Assembly: GCA_035693025.1 (NCBI GenBank)
Contig: DASSHI010000012.1
Coordinates: forward strand, 1 to 64,000
Reading direction: 5' to 3'
Length of the DNA: 64,000 nucleotides
Source of the DNA: VRUE01 sp035693025
GTDB lineage: Bacteria > Actinomycetota > Thermoleophilia > Solirubrobacterales > 70-9
Of the stretch, positions 6,968 through 13,731 are shown one piece after another. The notes beneath the pieces were generated by a model, which searched no databases, had not been told where the DNA came from, and saw only the letters and a program-made list of their open reading frames with translations. The position numbers and the translations under genes are program-made. Every line of letters starts with the position of its first letter. Positions within the stretch are counted from its first letter, which is position 1.

Positions 6968-8548
6968 ATGCTGATCGACGGGGCACAGCTGGAGGTGCCG
7001 GCGGCGCCGCTGCACGAGCTGCTCGCCGCCGGGCTGATGGCTCGTCCCGACGAGGTCGCAATCGTCTCGGTTGAAGAGTCGCTGAGCTGGCGGGAGCTGG
7101 AGGATGCGAGCCTGCGGTTGGCCGGCGCCTACCGGCGGATCGGGCTGGAGCCGGGGGACCGGATCGCCTCGCTGGTGCCCAACCGGATCGCCCTGGCGAT
7201 CCACTACCTCGCCTGCTTCAGGGCCGGGCTCGTCGCGACGCCGCTCAACTATCGCTACACCTTCCGCGAGATCGACCACGCCCTGGAGGTGAGCGGCGCC
7301 TCGGCCCTGCTCGCCCACGCCGAGCGGGGCGAGGACCTCGCTGCCAGCGGGCTCGTCGCCGACCTGCCGCTCGGCACGATCTCCTACGCGGCCGCGGAGG
7401 ATGCCGGCGGTAGGCGCTTCGAGGCGCTCCTGCAGGGTGAGCCCGCCGCCGGCCTGCCCGCGCCCGAGCCCGGCGACCCCGCCGCGGTCTTCTTCACCTC
7501 GGGCAGCACCGGGCCTGCCAAGGGCGTCACCCACTCGCACGAGACGCTGCGCTGGATGATGGCCAGCGCGATCTCCGCCTTCGAACTGAGCGCCGAGGAC
7601 ACCTTCCTGCCGGGCTCCTCGATGTCGCACATCGGGTCCTTCCTCTGGACGCTCGCCACGCTCTCGGCCGGGGGGCGGGTGGTGGTCGCGCGCACCTACG
7701 ACAGTCACGAGCTGCTGCCGCTGCTGCGCGAGCACAAGCCGACGGTCCTGGCGATGATCCCGGCGGCGCTCGCGGCGCTGATCCGCGACCACGAGCTGAC
7801 GCCCGAGGACTTCGCCTGCCTGCGCATCTGCCGGGCCGGAGCCGACAAGGTCTCGACCGAGCTGTTGACCGAGTTCGCCGCGCTCGCCGGCTTCCCGATC
7901 GACGAGGGATACGGCATGACCGAGGTCGGCTTGGCCACCCTCAACCCGCCTGCCGGGCCGATCAAACAGGGCTCGATCGGGCCCCCAATCGGCGGTTTCA
8001 GCATCGCGCTGCGCGACGAGGACGGCGGTTCGCTCGAGCCCGGCACGGTCGGCCGCGTCTGGATCAGGTCGCGCAGCCGCATGGTCGGCTATTGGGAGGC
8101 GCCGGACGCGACCGCCGAGGTGCTCGACGAGGAATGGCTCGACTCCGGCGACCTCGCCCGCGCCGACGAGGACGGTTACCTCTGGTTCTTCGGCCGCAAG
8201 AAGCAGGTCATCGTCCACGACGGCTCCAACGTCAGCCCGCTCGAAGTCGAGAGCGCGCTGACCGAACACCGGGCGGTCGCCCTCGCGGGCGTCGTCGGCG
8301 TCCACGACGCCGTCCACGGCGAGAACGTCCGCGCCTACGTCACCCTCCGCCCCGAGGCCGAGCGCCCCACCAGCGCCGACCTGATCGTCTTCTGCCGCGA
8401 CCGTGTCGGCTACAAGGCGCCCGAGGAGGTCGTCTTCCTCGACGAGATGCCGCTCAACCCGACCGGCAAGATCGACCGGGTCGGCCTCAAGCGCATGGCG
8501 GAGGACCACCTGCACCCGCACGGCCTCGCCGACGCCGCACCCGCATGA
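6968..8548 (+). CDS. Class I adenylate-forming enzyme (fatty acyl-CoA synthetase-like)
   Basis: A 526-aa AMP-binding enzyme of standard length. It has the P-loop FFTSGSTGPAKGVTHSH (A3, about 176-192), the A5 motif EGYGMTEVG (about 315), the A7/A8 region SGDLARADEDGYLWFFGRKKQVIVHDGSNVSP (split over about 395-425), and the C-terminal catalytic lysine in PLNPTGKIDRVGLK. It activates a carboxylic acid as acyl-AMP and transfers it to CoA. The acid cannot be named from sequence, though the class resembles medium/long-chain acyl-CoA ligases. It overlaps trmO by ATGA. Confidence 0.85.
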   Translation: MLIDGAQLEVPAAPLHELLAAGLMARPDEVAIVSVEESLSWRELEDASLRLAGAYRRIGLEPGDRIASLVPNRIALAIHYLACFRAGLVATPLNYRYTFREIDHALEVSGASALLAHAERGEDLAASGLVADLPLGTISYAAAEDAGGRRFEALLQGEPAAGLPAPEPGDPAAVFFTSGSTGPAKGVTHSHETLRWMMASAISAFELSAEDTFLPGSSMSHIGSFLWTLATLSAGGRVVVARTYDSHELLPLLREHKPTVLAMIPAALAALIRDHELTPEDFACLRICRAGADKVSTELLTEFAALAGFPIDEGYGMTEVGLATLNPPAGPIKQGSIGPPIGGFSIALRDEDGGSLEPGTVGRVWIRSRSRMVGYWEAPDATAEVLDEEWLDSGDLARADEDGYLWFFGRKKQVIVHDGSNVSPLEVESALTEHRAVALAGVVGVHDAVHGENVRAYVTLRPEAERPTSADLIVFCRDRVGYKAPEEVVFLDEMPLNPTGKIDRVGLKRMAEDHLHPHGLADAAPA

Positions 8549-8943
8549 GCGACTCCGGCTACGTGCTGCGCCCGGTCGGCCGGGTCGAGTCGCCGCTCAC
8601 CGACCGGGCGACGGCGCCGAAGCAGGGCGACGAGGGGGCGCCCGAGGCGACGATCGTCTTCGAGCCGAGTGTGCTCGACGCGCTCGCCGGCATCGAGGTG
8701 GGCGACGAGGTCATCGTCCTCACTTGGCTCGATCGCTCCGACCGGGAGGTGCTCGAAGTCCATCCACGCAGCGATCCCGCCAACCCGCTCCTCGGCGTGT
8801 TCGCGACGCGCTCACCCGACCGTCCCAATCCGATCGGCCTGCACCCGGTGACGGTCGTCGCGATCGAGGGGGTGAGGATGCGGGTGCGCAGCCTCGAGGC
8901 GCTCGACGGGACGCCGGTGCTCGACGTCAAGCCCGTGCTCTGA
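8545..8943 (+). CDS. trmO: TrmO-type tRNA-Thr N6-methyltransferase (TsaA/UPF0066)
   Basis: A 132-aa protein of the TsaA/TrmO family, which uses S-adenosylmethionine to methylate N6 of t6A37 in tRNA-Thr. Visible signatures are PVGRVESPLTDR at the start, VLTWLDRSDR, GVFATRSPDRPNPIGLHPV (the family's most conserved stretch) and ALDGTPVLDVKP at the C-terminus. It is close to the length of the core domain alone. The ATG overlaps the acyl-CoA ligase stop by 4 bp, so the two are co-translated; the functional link is unclear. Its 3' end overlaps the convergent hydrolase gene by 17 bp. Confidence 0.88.
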   Translation: MSDSGYVLRPVGRVESPLTDRATAPKQGDEGAPEATIVFEPSVLDALAGIEVGDEVIVLTWLDRSDREVLEVHPRSDPANPLLGVFATRSPDRPNPIGLHPVTVVAIEGVRMRVRSLEALDGTPVLDVKPVL

Positions 8944-9817
8944 GCGCCGTGGCGAGCGCGGTGTCGATCGCCGCGGAGATCAGCTCCGGCTGCTCCACCT
9001 GCGGGTAGTGGCCCGCATCGGGCAGCTCGATCGCCTCGACCCCCGGGCGCAGCTCCTGCAGGCCGCGCAGCACCTCGACCCGCGCAACCGGGTCGTGCAT
9101 CCCCCAGGCCAGGGTCAGCGCCCCGGGCCAGTCGCGCAGCGCGCCGTGCCAGCGCTCGGTGAAGCGTTCGCGCTCGGACATGTAGTTGATCGTCCTGTGG
9201 GCGATGCGCGCGCCCCCGTCGTGGGCGAGCAGCGACCACTGGTCGGCGGCCTCCTCGTCGCTGAGCGGATGCTCGGGGGAGAAGATGCGCGCGAACTGGA
9301 CGCGGAAGCCGCGCTCGCTGGTCATCTGGGCGAAGAGCGAACCGAGCGGGCTGCGCAGCAGCTGTTGGCCGAGGGTCGGCTTCGACAGGTGCAGCAGCAT
9401 GCTGCCGTTGAAGAGCAGCGCGCCGCTCATCGCGAAGCCGAGCTCGCCGCGCAGGTCGCGCGCCATCAGTTCGGTGGTGACCGAGGTGCCCATGTCGTGG
9501 CCGACCACGAAGACGCTGCTCGCGCCCGAGCGCCGCACCAGCTCCTCGGCCGCGTCGGCCTGCCAGGCGAGCGTGTACTCGTGGTCGCGAGGCTTCTCGG
9601 AGAGCCCGAAGCCGAGGAAGTCGAAGCACAGCGTCGCCTCGCCCGGCGGGCGCAGCTCGAACAGGGCGCGCCAGTCGTAGGAGCTGGAGGGGAAGCCGTG
9701 CAGGTAGAGCAGCAACGTTCCCTCGCCCCCGCCGCGACGGCGCACGAAGAGCCTGCGGTCGAGCACCTCCTCGATCGCGCCCTCGTCCCGCCACTGCCGT
9801 ACCCGGTCGGTCAGCAC
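8927..9817 (-). CDS. Alpha/beta hydrolase, haloalkane dehalogenase/epoxide hydrolase type
   Basis: A 296-aa alpha/beta hydrolase. The oxyanion motif is YLHGFPSSSYDW and the nucleophile elbow is VVGHDMGTS, with Asp rather than Ser. The catalytic His lies in LPDAGHYPQVEQP. An Asp nucleophile is typical of haloalkane dehalogenases, epoxide hydrolases and some C-C hydrolases; no particular substrate is implied. GTG at 9817 is used, 3 bp after the stop of the upstream FAH-family gene, so the two are one operon. Hydrolysis of a ring-cleavage or similar product by the pair is a reasonable guess. Confidence 0.8.
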   Translation of the reverse strand: MLTDRVRQWRDEGAIEEVLDRRLFVRRRGGGEGTLLLYLHGFPSSSYDWRALFELRPPGEATLCFDFLGFGLSEKPRDHEYTLAWQADAAEELVRRSGASSVFVVGHDMGTSVTTELMARDLRGELGFAMSGALLFNGSMLLHLSKPTLGQQLLRSPLGSLFAQMTSERGFRVQFARIFSPEHPLSDEEAADQWSLLAHDGGARIAHRTINYMSERERFTERWHGALRDWPGALTLAWGMHDPVARVEVLRGLQELRPGVEAIELPDAGHYPQVEQPELISAAIDTALATALRARA

Positions 9818-9820
9818 GGC

Positions 9821-10690
9821 TCAGCTCCCGGCGAGGAAGCCGTCGGGCTCCTCGACCACGCCGTTGGCCAGCTCGCCGATGCCCTCGATCTCGACCCGCA
9901 CGGTCTCGCCCACGTGGAGCAGGTTGTCGCGCACCGGCTGGCGGCCGAGGCCCACCCCGGCGGGGGTGCCGGTGGCGATCACGTCGCCAGGCTCGAGCGT
10001 GAACGCTTCCGAGAGGTGGGCGACCTGCTCGAAGCAGTCGAAGACCATCTCGCTGGTGCGTGCGTCCTGACGCAGCTCGTCCTCGACGTAGCAGCGGATC
10101 GCCAGGTCGTTCGGGTCGCCGAGCTCGTCGGCGGTGACCAGCCACGGGCCGAGCGGCCCGTGGGTGTCGAAGGACTTGCCGATCTGCATCGTCTGCGCCT
10201 TGCCCTGCCAGTCGCGCACGCTGACGTCGTTGGCGCAGGTGTAGCCGGCGATCGCCTCGTGCGCGCGCTCGACCGGGACGTGCCGGCAGCGCCTGCCGAT
10301 CACCACCGCCAGCTCGGCCTCGTAGTCGAGGAAGGTCGAGACCTTCGGCATGTGGACCTCGGCGCCGGAGCCGACTACGCAGGTCACCTGCTTGTTGAAG
10401 AAGACCGGCACCTCGGGCGCCTCCATCCCCATCTCGGCGATGTGATCGCGGTAGTTGAGCGCGATCGCCAGGTACTTGCGAGGCGTCGCGGGGGCGAGAA
10501 GGCGCGCGTCGGAGAGCGGGCGGCGCGGCGCATCCGCGGCCGCCTCCGCGAGGCCGTCTTGTCCGACCGCGTCCAGCGCCGCCGCCGGTTCCTGCGGCAC
10601 GCCGGCGGCGGAGAGGTCGACGACCTCCTCGCCCTCGACGATCCCCAGCGCGGCGGAGCCGCCGTCGATCTCAAACCGGCAAAGCCTCAT
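9821..10690 (-). CDS. Fumarylacetoacetate hydrolase (FAH) family protein
   Basis: A 289-aa protein of the FAH superfamily. The N-terminal beta domain (about 1-70) precedes the catalytic domain, with KYLAIALNYRDHIAEMG, the metal-ligand segment TFLDYEAELAVVIG, YTCANDVSVRDWQ, and GDVIATGTPAGVGLGRQP. Members act as hydrolases, decarboxylases or isomerases on 3-oxo acids, with Mg2+. The exact reaction cannot be assigned. The ATG at 10690 gives the standard MRLCRFEIDG opening; an ATG six codons upstream is possible. It is followed at 3 bp by the alpha/beta hydrolase. Confidence 0.85.
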   Translation of the reverse strand: MRLCRFEIDGGSAALGIVEGEEVVDLSAAGVPQEPAAALDAVGQDGLAEAAADAPRRPLSDARLLAPATPRKYLAIALNYRDHIAEMGMEAPEVPVFFNKQVTCVVGSGAEVHMPKVSTFLDYEAELAVVIGRRCRHVPVERAHEAIAGYTCANDVSVRDWQGKAQTMQIGKSFDTHGPLGPWLVTADELGDPNDLAIRCYVEDELRQDARTSEMVFDCFEQVAHLSEAFTLEPGDVIATGTPAGVGLGRQPVRDNLLHVGETVRVEIEGIGELANGVVEEPDGFLAGS

Positions 10691-10727
10691 CGGGCCGCAC
10701 TCTGCCATACGGATGCTCTTCCGCCAA

Positions 10728-10776
10728 AGCGCCGTAGAGGTTTGAGCCGCATAGCGGTCCAAACCTCTACGGCGCT
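10728..10776. repeat. Intergenic palindromic repeat, copy 2 of 3
   Basis: Arms AGCGCCGTAGAGGTTTG and CCAAACCTCTACGGCGCT enclose an inner CCGC-ATA-GCGG hairpin. It lies between arsC and the FAH-family gene on the minus strand. No run of T follows in the transcribed direction. Confidence 0.9.
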
Positions 10777-10783
10777 CGGGGGG

Positions 10784-11179
10784 TCAGCCGTCGTCCAGCT
10801 CGTCGAGGAGCTCGCCGACTCGCCGCTCGATCTCGTCGCGGGTGGCGCGGACCTCCTCGATCGGGCGGCCCTCGGGGTCCGGAAGGTCCCAGTCGACGTA
10901 GCGTTTGCCCGGGACGTAGGGGCATTCGTCGCCGCAACCCATCGTCACCACGACGTCGGCCCACTCGGCGTCCCCGCGGTTGAGCTCGCGAGGAACGCGG
11001 GCAGCGAGGTCGATGCCGAGCTCCGCCATCGCCTCGACCACCTCGGGGTGAACGCGGTCGCCGGGCGTCGTGCCGGCCGAGCGGGCCTCGTGGCGACCCG
11101 CCGCGGCGCGTTCGAACAGCGCTTGGCTCATCTGCGAGCGCCCCGCGTTGTGCAGGCAGACGAAGAGCGCCCGCGCCAT
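10784..11179 (-). CDS. arsC: Thioredoxin-coupled arsenate reductase (ArsC, LMW-PTP fold)
   Basis: A 131-aa protein of the arsenate reductase family with a low-molecular-weight phosphatase fold. The catalytic P-loop is VCLHNAGRSQM near the N-terminus (CX5RS). The two resolving cysteines are in TMGCGDECPYVPGKRYVDW, and DLPDP follows, as in Staphylococcus pI258 ArsC. It reduces arsenate to arsenite using a Cys-Cys-Cys relay recycled by thioredoxin. The ATG at 11179 follows a GGAGGAG ribosome binding site. It is downstream of arsR in one operon. No arsenite pump is visible in the window. Confidence 0.9.
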   Translation of the reverse strand: MARALFVCLHNAGRSQMSQALFERAAAGRHEARSAGTTPGDRVHPEVVEAMAELGIDLAARVPRELNRGDAEWADVVVTMGCGDECPYVPGKRYVDWDLPDPEGRPIEEVRATRDEIERRVGELLDELDDG

Positions 11180-11225
11180 CAGGGCTCCTCCTCCGCCGAT
11201 GGGTCGAGGGCGGGGCGGCCGTCCA

Positions 11226-11612
11226 TCAGCAGCAGGCGATCGGCTCGCCGTCGCCGGCGGGGAGCGCGACGCGCCTCGGCACGGAGAAGACGTCCCGGAC
11301 TGCGTCCAGGGCCCCCGGGACAAGGCTGAAGTAGCTGTAGGTGCCGCGCGTCTCACGCGTGACGATCCCCGCCTCGACCAGCTGCTTGAGGTGATGGCTG
11401 ACGGTGCCCTGTGAGAGTCCCAGGAGCGGCTGCACCTCGCAGACGCAGACCCGAGCGCCGTCGGCCCGCAGCAGCAGGTTGACGATCCGCAGCCGGTGCC
11501 GGTCGGCAAGCGCCTTGAGCACCGCCTCCAGCTCGGCGGCTCGCTCGTCGGAGAGCGAGGAGCCTGCCAGCGGCGTGCAGCAATCGATCACGGGGAGCTC
11601 GGCGGGAGCCAC
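11226..11612 (-). CDS. arsR: ArsR/SmtB-family arsenic-responsive repressor
   Basis: A 128-aa winged-helix regulator. The N-terminal CC pair (VIDCCTPL) precedes LKALADRHRLRIVNLL, then CVCEVQPLLGLSQGTVSHHLKQL (split over the CxC metal site on the alpha-3 helix and the recognition helix), and the wing TRETRGTYSYFSLVPGAL. A further CC ends the protein. CxC plus extra cysteines fits As(III) sensing with derepression of the operon. GTG at 11612 is preferred over upstream TTG codons because a well-spaced promoter (TTGACG, 17 bp, TAGGGT) ends 7 nt before it, implying a leaderless message. Confidence 0.87.
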   Translation of the reverse strand: MAPAELPVIDCCTPLAGSSLSDERAAELEAVLKALADRHRLRIVNLLLRADGARVCVCEVQPLLGLSQGTVSHHLKQLVEAGIVTRETRGTYSYFSLVPGALDAVRDVFSVPRRVALPAGDGEPIACC

Positions 11613-11619
11613 GAGTAGG

Positions 11620-11650
11620 ACCCTATCCAATTCATTGACGAACGTCAATG
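11620..11650 (-). promoter_or_regulatory. arsR promoter and operator (CATTGACG-AA-CGTCAATG)
   Basis: A perfect 8+2+8 inverted repeat at 11633-11650 overlaps the minus-strand -35 (TTGACG, 11643-11648) and spacer. The -10 TAGGGT is at 11620-11625, 17 bp away and 7 nt before the GTG. ArsR bound here would block its own promoter. The site is 26 bp upstream of the putative crcB -10, so cross-control is possible. Confidence 0.7.
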
Positions 11651-11675
11651 AAAGTCTGCGCCCGGTCTGGCCGAC

Positions 11676-11681
11676 TACAAT
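11676..11681 (+). promoter_or_regulatory. -10 box (TACAAT) of the crcB operon
   Basis: TACAAT lies 7 nt before G11689, the first base of the riboswitch P1 stem, so the predicted transcript starts exactly at the aptamer. A -35 is not obvious. Confidence 0.55.
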
Positions 11682-11684
11682 TCC

Positions 11685-11751
11685 GCGCGAGCGATGGGGC
11701 TCGCTCCCTCATAAGTGCGGGGTTTCAAGCCGCTGACGGTCCCTACCACGT
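11685..11751 (+). ncRNA. Fluoride riboswitch (crcB motif)
   Basis: The segment starting GAGCGATGGGGCTCGCTC has the crcB-motif P1 with the conserved GATGG, then a GCGG..CCGC P3-like stem, then GCTGACGGTCCCTACC, matching the consensus GCTGATGGCTCCTAC. GGGG in the first loop can pair with CCC near the 3' end to give the pseudoknot. It is 30-40 nt upstream of the first crcB gene, exactly where fluoride riboswitches occur. Fluoride binding would turn on expression of the exporters. Confidence 0.85.
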
Positions 11752-11779
11752 CCATCGACGCTGATAGGAGACCACCGCA

Positions 11780-12181
11780 ATGCGATCTGCTCAATTCGAC
11801 CTTCGCCGTCTTGCCGCGATCTACGTGGGCGGGGTGATCGGCGCTCTCGCCAGGGTCGGCTTGGCCGAGCTCGCGCCGCACGGCCCCGACGCCTGGCCCT
11901 GGGCGACCTTCGCGGTCAACATGGCCGGTGCGTTGCTGCTCGGCTACTTCTTCGCCCGCCTGCGCGATCACCCCGAGGAGAGCCTCGCGCATCCCTTCCT
12001 CGCCACCGGGATCTGCGGCACTCTGACCACCTTCTCGACCCTGCAGCTGGAGCTGTTCGAGATGGTCGACGGCGGCCATCTCGGCCTCGCCGCCGCCTAC
12101 GTGGCCGCGACGCTGGCCGCCGGCTATGCCTTCGTCCGCCTCGGGATCGCGCTCGAGCGCCGCCCGGAGGAGGTCGCTTGA
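11780..12181 (+). CDS. crcB: Fluoride channel subunit FluC/CrcB 1
   Basis: A 133-aa, four-helix membrane protein. It shows GGVIGALARVGLAE (GxxGAxxR at helix 1), NMAGALLLGYF (conserved Asn, helix 2), and GICGTLTTFSTLQLELFEM (the TTFST fluoride-track and Na+ site, helix 3). FluC exports toxic fluoride as a dual-topology dimer. Two adjacent genes suggest an obligate antiparallel heterodimer, as in other Gram-positive bacteria. The stop overlaps the TTG of the second subunit. It is controlled by the riboswitch just upstream. Confidence 0.93.
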   Translation: MRSAQFDLRRLAAIYVGGVIGALARVGLAELAPHGPDAWPWATFAVNMAGALLLGYFFARLRDHPEESLAHPFLATGICGTLTTFSTLQLELFEMVDGGHLGLAAAYVAATLAAGYAFVRLGIALERRPEEVA

Positions 12182-12543
12182 CCGCGCCCGGCTGGATCGC
12201 GGTCGGCCTGCTCGGCGGCCTCGCCGCCGCGGCGCGCTACCTGATCGACACGACGGTCACCGCGCGCACCGACCATCCCTTTCCGCACGGAATCCTCGCG
12301 GTCAACATCGCCGGTGCGCTGGCGCTCGGGCTGGTCGCGGGCGTGGCGCTGGAAGGACAGGCGTTGGTGATCGTCGCCGGCGGCGGAATCGGCTCCTTCA
12401 CCACCTTCTCCACCTGGATCCTCGACTCGCATCGTCTCGCCGATGCGGGCCATTCCCATCTCGTCTGGCTCAACCTCGGCCTTTCGCTCCTCGCCGGCTT
12501 CGCCGCGGTCGCACTCGGCCACTGGCTCGGCGGGTTGCTCTGA
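12178..12543 (+). CDS. crcB: Fluoride channel subunit FluC/CrcB 2
   Basis: A 121-aa partner of the preceding gene, with GLLGGLAAAARYLID, NIAGALALGLV and GGGIGSFTTFSTWILDS in helices 1-3 and a short cytosolic tail. The start TTG shares bases with the upstream TGA (TTGA), so production is probably coupled 1:1. Positive charges near helix 1 differ from subunit 1, as expected for fixed opposite orientation. Confidence 0.92.
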   Translation: MTAPGWIAVGLLGGLAAAARYLIDTTVTARTDHPFPHGILAVNIAGALALGLVAGVALEGQALVIVAGGGIGSFTTFSTWILDSHRLADAGHSHLVWLNLGLSLLAGFAAVALGHWLGGLL

Positions 12544-12574
12544 AGGGCTGTAGCGAACCGTCCGCGCGTCTCTC

Positions 12575-12580
12575 TACCTT
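12575..12580 (+). promoter_or_regulatory. Putative -10 (TACCTT) of the YhaM-type gene
   Basis: TACCTT ends 8 nt before the ATG at 12589, giving a leaderless or nearly leaderless message. No convincing Shine-Dalgarno is present. Confidence 0.4.
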
Positions 12581-12588
12581 GGAAACGG

Positions 12589-13650
12589 ATGGACCAGCTC
12601 GATCCACAGATGTTTCAAGAGGCGCTGATCGACACCTCCGGCGGCACCGCGCCGCAGCCGCCCGAGCAGCCGTCCCATGCGCCGGTTCGTGTGCCGCTGC
12701 GCGAGCTCGAGGACGGCCAGCGGGTGAAGGGCGTCTACGCCGTGCGGGAGCGCGAGCTGCGGCGCAAGCGCAACGGCGAGCCCTGGCTGCGGCTGGTCCT
12801 CTGCGACTCCGGCGGCAGCGCCGAGGCGGTCGCCTGGGAGGACGCCGAGGCGCTCTACGCGCTCGCCGCTCCCGGAACCGCCCTCGAGGTCGGCGGCGTC
12901 TTCGAGCTGAGCGAACGCTGGGGGGCGAAGATCAAGCTCTCCTCGCTCGGCGAAGCGACGCCCGGCTCCTACGACCCGGACGACCTCGCCCCCGAGTCCG
13001 AGGTCTCCTTCGTCGAGCTCGAGCGCGAGCTGCGCCAGCTCCTGGAAACGGTGCGCGAGCCGCAGCTGGGTGAGCTGCTCGAGCGTTTCTTCGGCGAGCG
13101 CTCGGCGATCTGGGAGCGCTTTCGCGACGCGCCGGCGGCGAAGGTCTACCACCAGGCCTATCGCCATGGCCTGCTCGAGCACACCGTCTCGGTCGCCCAG
13201 GCGGTCAGCGCCGCGGCCAACTTCTTTCCCGGCATCGACCGCGAGGTCGCGGTCGCCGGGGCGCTCCTGCACGACATCGGCAAGACCATCGCCTACAACG
13301 ACGATCCGCTGGCGATCGATCTCACCGACGCCGGCCGACTACAGGGAGAGATCCCGCTCGGCTACTACACGGTGCGCCGCGAGATCGAGGAGATGCCCGG
13401 CTTCGATCCCGGCCTCGCCCAGGCCGTCCTGCACATCATCCTCAGCCACCATGGCTCGCTCGAACACGGCTCGCCGGTCGTCCCCGCCACCCGCGAGGCC
13501 GTCCTCGTCCACATGATCGACAACCTCGGCGGCCGCCTGGGCAGCTTCGACCGGCTCGAGCGCGAACTGCCCGACGGCGAGTCCTGGTCGCGCTTCGACC
13601 GGGCTCTCTCGGGCTCGGCGTTCTTCGGCCAGCGCGCCCAAGCCGCCTAA
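12589..13650 (+). CDS. YhaM-type 3'-5' exoribonuclease (OB fold + HD domain)
   Basis: A 353-aa protein. Residues about 45-140 form an OB-fold (VKGVYAVRERELRRKRNGEPW..LRLVLCD). Residues 175-330 are an HD phosphohydrolase domain: VYHQAYRHGLLEHTVSV, then GALLHDIGKT (the HD pair), IILSHHGS, and HMIDNLGG. This order and length match Bacillus YhaM and Staphylococcus Cbf1, which degrade RNA or single-stranded DNA 3' to 5' with Mn2+. It is downstream of crcB by 45 bp but seems to have its own promoter. Confidence 0.85.
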   Translation: MDQLDPQMFQEALIDTSGGTAPQPPEQPSHAPVRVPLRELEDGQRVKGVYAVRERELRRKRNGEPWLRLVLCDSGGSAEAVAWEDAEALYALAAPGTALEVGGVFELSERWGAKIKLSSLGEATPGSYDPDDLAPESEVSFVELERELRQLLETVREPQLGELLERFFGERSAIWERFRDAPAAKVYHQAYRHGLLEHTVSVAQAVSAAANFFPGIDREVAVAGALLHDIGKTIAYNDDPLAIDLTDAGRLQGEIPLGYYTVRREIEEMPGFDPGLAQAVLHIILSHHGSLEHGSPVVPATREAVLVHMIDNLGGRLGSFDRLERELPDGESWSRFDRALSGSAFFGQRAQAA

Positions 13651-13719
13651 GCCTCCGCCTACCGCGCAAAATGCGGGTTTCCGGCGGTTCCCGGGCGGGG
13701 TCCGCAACGTCCCCCTCAC

Positions 13720-13725
13720 TATCCT
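13720..13725 (+). promoter_or_regulatory. Putative -10 (TATCCT) of pafBC
   Basis: TATCCT ends 6 nt before the GTG at 13732, so the transcript would be leaderless. Confidence 0.45.
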
Positions 13726-13731
13726 GGGCTG

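Noticed and set aside
9008..11329. 773-codon plus-strand open frame opposite the hydrolase, FAH-family and arsC genes
   Set aside because: No domain, low-complexity composition, and three clear genes on the minus strand in the same place.
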